DNA of 64,000 nt, taken from Treponema brennaborense (GTDB lineage: Bacteria > Spirochaetota > Spirochaetia > Treponematales > Treponemataceae). The notes beneath the pieces were generated by a model. That model did no database searches, had not been told where the DNA came from, and saw only the letters and a list, made by a program, of their open reading frames with translations. Made by a program: the position numbers and the translations under genes. Location of the stretch: the NCBI GenBank assembly GCA_023666275.1, contig JAMPCJ010000006.1, positions 81,976 through 145,975 on the forward strand, in the 5' to 3' direction. Numbering within the stretch: position 1 is the stretch's first letter; each line of letters begins with the position of its first letter. Below, one piece after another: positions 17,199 to 24,323 of the stretch.

Positions 17199-17734
17199 GA
17201 ATTATCGGCGGAACTTTAAAAGGGCGGACAATAGAATGTCCTCAGGGAATTATCAGACCTGCGATGGACAAAATGAAAGAAACCGTTTTTTCTGTTTTGG
17301 GCGATCTTTCGGGAGTTTCTTTTTTGGATTTGTTTTCCGGATCCGGCAGCATTGCGCTGGAGGCATTGTCCCGCGGTGCGGATTTTGTAACGCTGGTTGA
17401 AAAAGACCGAGGAAAGATTCCGACTATACTGAAAAACGTTTCGATTGCAGACAGAAAAATCGAATGCAAATTTATGCCGGCGGAACTGTTTATCAAGCGG
17501 AACAAAAAACGCTTTGATATAATCTTCTGCGATCCGCCGTTTCCCTATAATTTTCATCGGGAACTTGTTGCTTCCTGCGCACAATATCCGGTGCTCGATG
17601 ATAAAGGACAATTGCTGATTCATTATCCTGCGGAACGTCCGCTGCCGCAGGAAATATCGGGGCTGGTGCGTACCGATCGGCGGGTTTTCGGGCGTTCCAT
17701 TGTTGATTTTTACAGCAAAGGCGAAAAAACATGA
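17195..17734 (+). CDS. rsmD: 16S rRNA (guanine(966)-N(2))-methyltransferase RsmD
   Basis: A 179-aa enzyme that methylates G966 of 16S rRNA. It begins MRIIGGTLKGRTIECP and has RPAMDKMKETVFSVL, motif I FLDLFSGSGSIALEALSRGA and motif IV FCDPPFPY (the D-P-P-F catalytic motif of the family). The start is GTG 17195, which overlaps the preceding stop by 3 nt. It closes the operon; an accessory patch follows. Confidence 0.92.
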   Translation: MRIIGGTLKGRTIECPQGIIRPAMDKMKETVFSVLGDLSGVSFLDLFSGSGSIALEALSRGADFVTLVEKDRGKIPTILKNVSIADRKIECKFMPAELFIKRNKKRFDIIFCDPPFPYNFHRELVASCAQYPVLDDKGQLLIHYPAERPLPQEISGLVRTDRRVFGRSIVDFYSKGEKT

Positions 17735-17774
17735 ATTTTGCCGCGCTGCCGATATAAACTGCCGCCGAACTTAC

Positions 17775-17893
17775 TTGTCATTGCGAACGAGAAATTTTCT
17801 TGCGAAAACTCGTTAAGCAAACCGTAGGTTTTCGACCCATTGCGCGCGGCATTTGTCATTGCGAGAAGAACGCGCAGCGTTCGACGAAGCAAT
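17775..17893. repeat. Two palindromic TTGTCATTGCGA-type intergenic elements
   Basis: TTGTCATTGCGA occurs at 17775 and, as TTGTCATTGCGAGA, at 17853. Each copy closes with a complementary GCAA(T) (17817-17820 and 17888-17892) and holds internal pairs such as ACGAG/CTCGT and GAACGC/GCGTTC. This family of short palindromic intergenic repeats is common in several bacterial phyla. The spurious open frame across it is not a gene. Confidence 0.75.
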
Positions 17894-17912
17894 CTATACA
17901 CAATAAATTATA

Positions 17913-17934
17913 TTATGTATAGTATTATACATAA
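17913..17934. promoter_or_regulatory. 9-bp inverted repeat at the ribosome-binding site
   Basis: TTATGTATA and TATACATAA around GTAT. The 3' arm abuts the strong Shine-Dalgarno AAGGGGG of the next gene, so the site could be an operator or could mask translation. Confidence 0.45.
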
Positions 17935-17945
17935 GGGGGTACGAA

Positions 17946-18287
17946 ATGTTTGGTGTAATTTTATTCATTATTATGTTTATTTTATACGCGGTAGGGTTAG
18001 TATCAGAAAGTGAGTTTCAAGGATATTTGACACGCGATGCTATTTATCATTCAGCTAATACACTAAATGAAAGTATGTATGAAATAGACAGCAGGGCAGA
18101 ATCTCGTCATGCCGCAGCAATGAGTGAAGTACGTGATTTTCTTTGCTCAAATGTACAGCAATCGGAGCTGAATCACAAAAGAAACACAAGAGGAAAACAA
18201 AAAGAGAGGAGAAGAGTGGTTAAAGATAAAAGCGGTCGTGTCTTATATGAAGAAGTAATTGTTAAATACCAAGAAGGAATCTTATGA
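17946..18287 (+). CDS. Small membrane-anchored protein of an accessory patch
   Basis: A 113-aa protein. Residues about 3-20 are one hydrophobic segment (VILFIIMFILYAVGLV). The rest is polar and ends in a basic, repetitive stretch (HKRNTRGKQKERRRVVKDK). It has a strong ribosome-binding site (AAGGGGG). Its stop overlaps the next ATG (ATGA), so it was once coupled to the helicase gene behind it. Codon choice is more AT-rich than in its neighbours. No family was recognised; it looks like accessory or phage-type cargo. Confidence 0.55.
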   Translation: MFGVILFIIMFILYAVGLVSESEFQGYLTRDAIYHSANTLNESMYEIDSRAESRHAAAMSEVRDFLCSNVQQSELNHKRNTRGKQKERRRVVKDKSGRVLYEEVIVKYQEGIL

Positions 18288-18412
18288 AAGAGCTCTGGGA
18301 ACACCAGAAAAGGGCAGTGGAGAAATACAAGGACAAAGAATACTTCGGCTTACTCTTTGATATGGGACTTGGAAAATATCGTGCGCCGTTGACAGCGGAA
18401 CACTGTCAATGA
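18284..18412 (+). pseudogene. Helicase N-terminal remnant (cut at motif I)
   Basis: A 42-codon frame that starts like a phage or plasmid SNF2/DEAD-type helicase: LWEHQKRAVEKYKDKEYFGL and then LFDMGLGK, which is the beginning of the DMGLGKT nucleotide-binding loop. The match stops exactly after GLGK. The remaining codons are unrelated and end at a TGA. A 7-bp inverted repeat, TTGACAG/CTGTCAA (18389-18409), spans the tail. I read this as the 5' relic of a deleted helicase gene. Confidence 0.7.
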
Positions 18413-18453
18413 GTCCTTCTCTTTCCGATGCGGATTATGACTAGGAGAATGAT

Positions 18454-18549
18454 ATGCAAAGATTTGCAGTTTATTTACTTCTAATCACGTTGCTCCCTGT
18501 GCTCATTTGGCTTGTTGATTTCCTTCAACGTGTTTCACATTATTTCTGA
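18454..18549 (+). CDS. 31-aa single-span membrane peptide
   Basis: ATG 18454 has AGGAG at 18443-18447. The product is almost all hydrophobic (FAVYLLLITLLPVLIWLVDF) with a short basic tail, that is, one membrane helix. It could be a small membrane protein or toxin-like peptide of the accessory patch. Size limits confidence, and no family was recognised. Confidence 0.4.
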   Translation: MQRFAVYLLLITLLPVLIWLVDFLQRVSHYF

Positions 18550-18570
18550 GTTTGGAAAATAATTATTGTT

Positions 18571-18738
18571 ATGCTGACTGAAAAGATTTCAAAGAACATC
18601 GGACAGCCCTATATTTATCTTCCGAAAGATAAAAAGTTCCTCTGCCAAAACGGCGTTTTGTTCACACTGGACGAGTACAAAGATGGAATAGATATTGCGG
18701 TTGAATACGAACGTCGGAGCATCTATTCCTTCCGCTAG
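18571..18738 (+). CDS. 55-aa uncharacterised ORF in the accessory patch
   Basis: ATG 18571 to TAG 18736-18738. The product is polar (QPYIYLPKDKKFLCQNG, FTLDEYKDGIDIAVEYE). Only a weak ribosome-binding site (TTTGGAAA) is seen. It may be a small cargo gene or the front of a longer gene that has been lost. Confidence 0.35.
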   Translation: MLTEKISKNIGQPYIYLPKDKKFLCQNGVLFTLDEYKDGIDIAVEYERRSIYSFR

Positions 18739-19053
18739 GCAGGCTGTTGCAGCACCGCAGCATTTGCATGACAGCGCGGAACGTTCTCCCTTGCAGCGGC
18801 TCTGACATCTGCCGTAATGACAATCGAACATCAGAGCAAATGAGGAACACGCATCTGTACAGATGCGTGCCGTAAATCCGTACAGATGCCGCTCCTTGTT
18901 AGCGCACTAACACAAACCTTATTACTGCTATAACACGTACCTTATTAGTACGGTATTGCACACACTGTCAGTGCGCTGTTGCAGACCGTGCTGACGCCGT
19001 ACATATCGTGCATCCGGCGCCGTTACTGATACCCGCACAACAGTTTTATGCAA
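18739..19053. repeat. Non-coding stretch dense in inverted repeats
   Basis: No gene is seen. A perfect 22-bp palindrome with half-site CACGCATCTGT lies at 18848-18869, and a third half-copy, TACAGATGC, at 18881-18889. TGTTAG/CTAACA lies at 18897-18912. CGTAC/GTACG and CACTG-T-CAGTG follow further on. Composition and density differ from other gaps in the window. Confidence 0.6.
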
Positions 19054-19082
19054 TTGACTAAAAATACGCAATCAGCTAATAT
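19054..19082 (+). promoter_or_regulatory. Promoter and leader of the rpsF operon
   Basis: TTGACT (19054-19059), 17 bp, TAATAT (19077-19082). The leader of about 50 nt holds a hairpin (GGA-GCGC ... GCGC-T-TCC, near 19095-19115) and the ribosome-binding site AAGGAG. Many bacteria control this operon by S6:S18 binding to such a leader. That role is possible here but not shown. Confidence 0.6.
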
Positions 19083-19138
19083 ATGAAAACCCCTTGGAGC
19101 GCTGTACGGCGCTTCCTTTATGTCCATAAGGAGCTATA

Positions 19139-19420
19139 ATGAGAAAATATGAATTGATGACTATCTTCCCTGTCGAGGAAGAGAAGTTCAAAACTGCTTC
19201 CGAAGCAGTTCGCGGTGTTTTATCCCAGTTCGGCGCGGAAATTGAAAGCGAAGAATCATACGGGGATAGAGAATTGTGTTACGAAATAAAAAAACAGAAA
19301 CACGGTCGTTTTCAGCTTTTTATTATCAAAGTAAATCCTGCGAAAATCACCGAAATCGACCGGCAGTTCAAATTGACGGCGGATCTATTGAAATATTTGT
19401 TTGTAAAAATTGACGAATAA
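19139..19420 (+). CDS. rpsF: 30S ribosomal protein S6
   Basis: A 93-aa protein starting MRKYELMTIFPVEEE, with the S6 fold markers YGDRELCYEIKKQKHGRFQLF and FKLTADLLKYLFVK. S6 pairs with S18 on the 30S platform. It is the first gene of rpsF-ssb-rpsR-rplI-dnaB. Confidence 0.95.
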   Translation: MRKYELMTIFPVEEEKFKTASEAVRGVLSQFGAEIESEESYGDRELCYEIKKQKHGRFQLFIIKVNPAKITEIDRQFKLTADLLKYLFVKIDE

Positions 19421-19441
19421 CCGTTTCTTCGGAGGACAGAT

Positions 19442-19954
19442 ATGGCTGATGTAAATCATGTAACAATTATCGGAAGACTGACTCGCGATGCGGAACTGAA
19501 GTATACGTCTGCGGGAATGGGTATTTCCAATTTTTCCATAGCTGTGAACCGAAGACGAAAAAGCGGAGATCAATGGATAGAAGAAGCTAATTTTTTTGAA
19601 ATAAATTTGTACGGAAAGTCCGCTGAAAGCCTTAAGCCGTATCTGGTAAAAGGCAAGCAGATTGCTGTCGAAGGCGAATTGCGGCAGGATCGTTGGGAAC
19701 AAGACGGTCAGCCGCGCAGTAAAGTTGTCATTACGGCGTCTAATATTCAGCTGTTAGGCGGCAATTCCGGATCGGGAAACGGCGGCGGATATGCTCAAGA
19801 GGGAAGGGGTGCCGGAGCATACGCAGGTCAGAATAACTTTGCCGGAAAAAATACTTTTCAGCAGCGTTATGATGCGCCTTCAGCCGATTCTTATGATTCC
19901 GATTCCTCCGCCTATAGTTCCGGAGACGGCTTTCCGGAAGATATTCCGTTCTAA
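19442..19954 (+). CDS. ssb: Single-stranded DNA-binding protein
   Basis: A 170-aa protein. The OB-fold (1 to about 110) contains VTIIGRLTRDAELKYT and FFEINLYGKSAESLKPYL. A Gly/Ser/Tyr-rich linker of about 50 residues leads to the acidic tip FPEDIPF, which binds partner proteins such as exonuclease I and PriA. An AGGA ribosome-binding site precedes the ATG. It sits between rpsF and rpsR as in many bacteria. Confidence 0.95.
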   Translation: MADVNHVTIIGRLTRDAELKYTSAGMGISNFSIAVNRRRKSGDQWIEEANFFEINLYGKSAESLKPYLVKGKQIAVEGELRQDRWEQDGQPRSKVVITASNIQLLGGNSGSGNGGGYAQEGRGAGAYAGQNNFAGKNTFQQRYDAPSADSYDSDSSAYSSGDGFPEDIPF

Positions 19955-19972
19955 AAACAAGGAGCAATTTAT

Positions 19973-20281
19973 ATGTCAGACGAAATGAAAAATACCGGTG
20001 CTGCATCTGAAATGCAAATGCAGGACGCCGTAAAAGATGCTGATGATCGTTCGGTGCTGCGTTCAAAACCGAAATTTTTCCGCAGAAAAGTATGCAAATT
20101 CTGCGCTCAAAAAGCGAAAATCGATTATAAAGATGCGGACGGTTTGCGCCGCTTTACGACAGAACGCGGCAAAATTTTGCCGCGCCGTATTACAGGAACA
20201 TGCGCCAAGCATCAAAGACGTCTTTCTCTCGAAATCAAACGGGCGAGAGCTATTTGTCTGCTGCCGTTCGTAACCGATTAG
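19973..20281 (+). CDS. rpsR: 30S ribosomal protein S18
   Basis: A 102-aa protein whose C-terminal 65 residues are the S18 core ([20 protein letters not shown], then [20 protein letters not shown]). A CxxC pair in the core and a later Cys suggest a zinc-type variant. The first 35 residues are an acidic extension. Two hairpins follow before rplI. Confidence 0.94.
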   Translation: MSDEMKNTGAASEMQMQDAVKDADDRSVLRSKPKFFRRKVCKFCAQKAKIDYKDADGLRRFTTERGKILPRRITGTCAKHQRRLSLEIKRARAICLLPFVTD

Positions 20282-20293
20282 TTTTGATTTATG

Positions 20294-20315
20294 CGGAACG
20301 GCGGTTCCGATTTTT
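20294..20315 (+). terminator. Short terminator-like hairpin after rpsR
   Basis: CGGAAC (20294-20299) and GTTCCG (20304-20309) around GGCG, followed by ATTTTT. Confidence 0.55.
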
Positions 20316-20401
20316 GACAGCGAAAAATAAATGTTCCTGTCTGCCGATTTTATGAAAATACGACAGCTTGAACATTTCGTGTCTAAACTTGTTTATCAAT
20401 G

Positions 20402-20435
20402 AAAAAACCGATCCCACTCCTGGTAACGGTTTTTT
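20402..20435 (+). terminator. Attenuator-like hairpin 22 nt upstream of rplI
   Basis: AAAAAACCG (20402-20410) and CGGTTTTTT (20427-20435) form a 9-bp stem ending in a T6 run, just before the rplI ribosome-binding site. It would reduce read-through into rplI-dnaB unless antiterminated. Confidence 0.6.
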
Positions 20436-20457
20436 ACTGGTTTTAGAGGAGCTTGAA

Positions 20458-21003
20458 ATGAAAGTAATTTTAAATGCCGATGTAAAGTATCTCGGTGAAG
20501 AAGGCGATGTAAAAGTCGTTGCCAACGGCTATGCCCGCAATTATTTGTTTCCGCGCAATTTGGCTGTGCCGTATAATAATGCTACTATCGCTTTTTTCGA
20601 AAGCAAAAAAGAAGAAATCGAAGCCCGTAAGGCAGCAAAGCGTGCCGATGCAGCCAGCTTAAAGGAAAAATTGGCTGCGCTTTCGGTGATTATTCCTATG
20701 CCGGCAGGGCAAAACGGAAAATTGTACGGTGCTGTTACAAATCAAACGATTGCGGATGCTCTGAAAAAAGAGGGCTATGAAATTGAACGCAAACGTATCG
20801 ATATTCCGGGTGCGACAATTAAGAATACCGGTAAATATACGGTAACCGTTCGTTTGTATGAATCCGCATCTGCGGACGTTTCTGTTTCTGTTATCAGTCA
20901 GGAACAGGCAGATAAAGAAGCTGCGGAAACAGCTTCCGACGGGCAAAAATCTGCGGCAGCGGAAAGCTCTGTTTCTGAAAATACCGCAGAAAAGGCGGAA
21001 TAA
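20458..21003 (+). CDS. rplI: 50S ribosomal protein L9
   Basis: A 181-aa protein. The N-domain MKVILNADVKYLGEEGDVKVV with NGYARNYLFPRNLAV is the L9 signature. The long connecting helix and the C-domain follow. The last 30 or so residues are an Ala/Glu/Ser-rich tail beyond the usual length of about 150. ATG 20458 has AGAGGAG upstream. Its stop overlaps the dnaB ATG by 1 nt (TAATG). Confidence 0.95.
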   Translation: MKVILNADVKYLGEEGDVKVVANGYARNYLFPRNLAVPYNNATIAFFESKKEEIEARKAAKRADAASLKEKLAALSVIIPMPAGQNGKLYGAVTNQTIADALKKEGYEIERKRIDIPGATIKNTGKYTVTVRLYESASADVSVSVISQEQADKEAAETASDGQKSAAAESSVSENTAEKAE

Positions 21004-22337
21004 TGTCCGCTGCTTCCCTCAGGGACAAGGTTCCGCCTCATAATCTGGAGGCGGAACAAGCAACGCTCGGCGCTTTGCTCCTTGACTGGGAAGCGTTCGG
21101 TACCGTTGTCCGTTTTCTGCGGGCAGAACGTTTTTATTCTCTTCAAAATCAAAAAATATTTTCAGCCATGCTGGCTCTGTACAACAGAGGTATTCGCGGC
21201 GATATTATGACCCTTATTGAGGAGCTTCGCACATCAGGCGAACTGGAAGCTGCCGGCGGTTCGGCGTATATTACGGCGCTGACGGATACGGTGCCTACCA
21301 GCGCGAATGTCGAGTATTATGCCCGCATAGTGCTTGATCAATCGATAAGGCGCGAGCTGATACGTATTTCTTCTAAAATTATTTTGGATGCGCACGACGA
21401 AACTGCGGAAAGTTACCGTGTCTTGGAAGATGCGCAAAAATATATTTTTGAACTGACAGATGCTGAACAAATGGCGAATTTCAAAACAGCGCAGGAACTT
21501 GTTACGAAATCTATCGATATGATAGAGAAAATTTATAAAAACAAGGGCGCTTTTTCCGGTGTTCCGACAGGGTTTGAGGAACTCGATACAATGACCAGCG
21601 GTTTTCAGTCTTCCGAAATGATCATTATCGGAGCACGTCCTTCTATGGGAAAAACAGCTTTGGCGCTGTCAATGGCTCAGCATACTGCGATAGAAAAAAG
21701 AATTCCGACGGCGTTTTTTTCGCTTGAAATGTCCGATATGCAGATTATGCAGCGATTGATTGCACAGGAAGCAAAAATATCTTCGCAGAAACTCAGAAAA
21801 GGCCGCTTGACTGTTGATGATTTTACACGGATTCAAGAGGCTGCCGGACGCATGTATGACGCACCTTTGTTTATTGTCGATTCTCCGAATATGAAACTGC
21901 TGGATTTGCGCGCTATGGCACGCCGTCTGCGTTCTCAGGAAAAAATCGAAATTATTTTTATTGATTATATAGGTCTTATTGACCATGAAAATAAATCATT
22001 GCAGCGTTTTGAACAAGTGTCGGAGATATCCCGTTCATTGAAAAGTCTTGCACGGGAACTGAATATTCCTGTCGTTGCGTTATGCCAGGTAAGACGCGAT
22101 TCCGAAGGCAAACAGCCGACTTTGGCGGATTTGCGCGATTCGGGTTCTATTGAGCAGGACGCAGATGTTGTGCTCTTTTTGCACAGGGACCGGCAGACTT
22201 CGTCGCAAAGCGAGGAAGATAAACTTCAGCCTGTCGAAACTCAGCTTATTTTGTCAAAACAGCGCAACGGACCGACCGGCGTTATTGATATTTTGTTTTT
22301 GCCCATTTATACAAAATTTGTCGAAAAATCACGGTAA
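21003..22337 (+). CDS. dnaB: Replicative DNA helicase DnaB
   Basis: A 444-aa hexameric helicase. The N-terminal primase-interacting domain (about 10-150) starts PPHNLEAEQATLGALL. The RecA-like domain has Walker A GARPSMGKT (about 210-218), then AFFSLEMSD, Walker B IEIIFIDYIGLI, and DLRDSGSIEQDADVVLFLHR. It is coupled to rplI and ends in convergence with the minus-strand propeller gene. Confidence 0.96.
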   Translation: MSAASLRDKVPPHNLEAEQATLGALLLDWEAFGTVVRFLRAERFYSLQNQKIFSAMLALYNRGIRGDIMTLIEELRTSGELEAAGGSAYITALTDTVPTSANVEYYARIVLDQSIRRELIRISSKIILDAHDETAESYRVLEDAQKYIFELTDAEQMANFKTAQELVTKSIDMIEKIYKNKGAFSGVPTGFEELDTMTSGFQSSEMIIIGARPSMGKTALALSMAQHTAIEKRIPTAFFSLEMSDMQIMQRLIAQEAKISSQKLRKGRLTVDDFTRIQEAAGRMYDAPLFIVDSPNMKLLDLRAMARRLRSQEKIEIIFIDYIGLIDHENKSLQRFEQVSEISRSLKSLARELNIPVVALCQVRRDSEGKQPTLADLRDSGSIEQDADVVLFLHRDRQTSSQSEEDKLQPVETQLILSKQRNGPTGVIDILFLPIYTKFVEKSR

Positions 22338-22357
22338 ATAAAATCCGCATTTTTTTG

Positions 22358-24280
22358 TTATAATTCAAACCATTGCCCGCCGACAGTTAAATACCAGTCT
22401 GCTGTTTTTACATTCGTTTTTGAATTGAACCAGGAAATGCCGCCGTCCGAATTGAGAATCAATATTTTTTCTCCGCCATGCAGAAGTTTTATCGGCAATG
22501 AAGAAGCACGTTTTAATAAAATTTGTTTTCTTGTTGAAAGGTTTATGGATCTGACTGCGGTTTTTCCGATATTTGTATACAGCGACGTGCCTGATAGTGT
22601 GAGAAATGCGTTGATATCTTCATCATCCCATTTCACAAGCGGTGCGTATTTATTGGTTTGTTTTGTAATATAAAATATTTCCGTTGTTTTTTTCGAACCG
22701 TTTATATTTATACTGATGCCGTATACTGATGATGCGTTTGAAGACAATGACAGAACAATATCGCCGGATATTTTCAAAGGAACTGTTTCTCCGTTTGTGA
22801 TGTCAACTTTCAGCAGCGATGCTTTAGGTTCCGATGCAGAAGTTTTTGCCACTAATAATTCCGTATCGGAATACAGTATCGCGTCTTGAATTCCGCTGCC
22901 GGTAAAAAGCGTTGTTTTTTTATTCGATTGAAAATCAAATAATGACACAGATGCAGTACTTTCTATAAACAATAAATTTTGTTCATGCAGTTTTATCGTA
23001 TGTATCGGTTTTGACGGAACAAATAATTGTTTCGTTTCTTTTGTTTCAAATGAATAAAACAGAACCGGCAGCGAGGAATCTTTTTTCCATAATATGAATC
23101 CGTTTGCGCAGTCAAGAATATTCTGCTGCGGCATGGCATCCATAATTTTTGTTATATTCTCGGCCGAATCCGCTGTTTCGTAAATCCCGCTGTTCGCAAG
23201 AAAATAATAGGCATTTTTTTCCGGAGAAAACGCTGCGTCCAGAATTATGTCATATTCGGATTTTGTAATCGATTCAAGCGTAATGGTTTTGGAATTTTTT
23301 ACGGCTTGTGCATTCGCCGGCGGTATGAGTGCAAATAAATTTCCTTCGTTTGATCCGATATATATTGTTTCGTTTTCCGCAATACAAGAAGAAACCGTAT
23401 ATGAATCCTGTAAACAAAAATCCGTTATTTTTTCCGCAGCCTCTTCTGTTTTAAGAGTATCGGCAGATATTTTTTTTAATGCATATTGCTGCGGCGGAAT
23501 TGTTTTTTCTATGCAGTAAATAAATTGTGCGTCGGCGGCAGCTTCCGGTACGAGCAGCGGCGCCGATGACGCAATTTCCTCCGCTTTTGGTTTGCCGGAG
23601 ATTGCATCAATAAAATATATTTTGTCATTCTTTGTTCCGGCGAGAATTAAATTTTTATTGAACAAAACAGGCTGCTGCAATCCTTGTTCGCAGGAAAATT
23701 TTGCTTTGGTTTTTCCCGTTCGAAGATCGTAGTATGTCAAATATCCTGTCTGCGAATATACGAGCAATGTCGTTTCCGCGGCATTTGTCATGGCGTATGA
23801 AACAAGGCTGATTTTTTCGGAGATTTTCGATGCAAGGGGAGTGCCGGTTGCCGCATTCAAAAATATAAATCCGTTTGTGGATGCAGTGCCGACAAGCAAA
23901 TATGTGCTGTTGCCGGAATATGACAACGAAAGTACCGAATCGGAAAAACGCTGTGCAAATTTCCGCTTTTTTGTTTTCCAATCCCAGACGGATATTCTGT
24001 ATATAGATAAATTATCGGTTTCATATAATGCAATATCGTCATTGTTTTTGTTGAGCGCAATCATTTTGATTTGCAGATCGCTAAGCTGTGCGTGTTCGCC
24101 CCTGCCGTCTTCCGCCCACTTTACGACAAAGCCGTCGTTTCCTGCGGTGAACACCGATCCTTTTTTGGAAGCAAATGTATTTATTTGTGCTGCATGCGGC
24201 TGCGTAGAAAGATGTGTTTGCGAATATACTGCTGCGGAAACAGCTGCCAATAATATAAAAGCAAAAAAGTTTTTTTTCAT
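22358..24280 (-). CDS. Secreted beta-propeller (WD40/PQQ-like) protein
   Basis: A 640-aa exported protein with a signal peptide (MKKNFFAFILLAAVSAAVYS). The mature part is a run of beta-rich repeats of about 40 residues, such as VFTAGNDGFVVKWAEDGRG and LILAGTKNDKIYFIDAISG, giving two propellers or one large one. No enzyme motif is visible, so a scaffolding role in the periplasm is the likely guess. An AAGGAA ribosome-binding site precedes the ATG. It follows rseP by 43 bp on the same strand. Confidence 0.78.
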   Translation of the reverse strand: MKKNFFAFILLAAVSAAVYSQTHLSTQPHAAQINTFASKKGSVFTAGNDGFVVKWAEDGRGEHAQLSDLQIKMIALNKNNDDIALYETDNLSIYRISVWDWKTKKRKFAQRFSDSVLSLSYSGNSTYLLVGTASTNGFIFLNAATGTPLASKISEKISLVSYAMTNAAETTLLVYSQTGYLTYYDLRTGKTKAKFSCEQGLQQPVLFNKNLILAGTKNDKIYFIDAISGKPKAEEIASSAPLLVPEAAADAQFIYCIEKTIPPQQYALKKISADTLKTEEAAEKITDFCLQDSYTVSSCIAENETIYIGSNEGNLFALIPPANAQAVKNSKTITLESITKSEYDIILDAAFSPEKNAYYFLANSGIYETADSAENITKIMDAMPQQNILDCANGFILWKKDSSLPVLFYSFETKETKQLFVPSKPIHTIKLHEQNLLFIESTASVSLFDFQSNKKTTLFTGSGIQDAILYSDTELLVAKTSASEPKASLLKVDITNGETVPLKISGDIVLSLSSNASSVYGISININGSKKTTEIFYITKQTNKYAPLVKWDDEDINAFLTLSGTSLYTNIGKTAVRSINLSTRKQILLKRASSLPIKLLHGGEKILILNSDGGISWFNSKTNVKTADWYLTVGGQWFEL

Positions 24281-24323
24281 AATATTGATTCCTTATTTTT
24301 CAAAAACGAAGCGTCTTGTATAT

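Noticed and set aside
17710-17901. 63-codon open frame over the palindromic repeats
   Set aside because: The frame (RRTLRVLLAMT type) is the usual spurious translation of TTGTCATTGCGA repeats.
18739-19053. Integron attC site, since Treponema denticola carries an integron
   Set aside because: TGTTAGCGCACTAACA looks tempting, but neither RYYYAAC nor GTTRRRY is matched, and no integrase gene is present.
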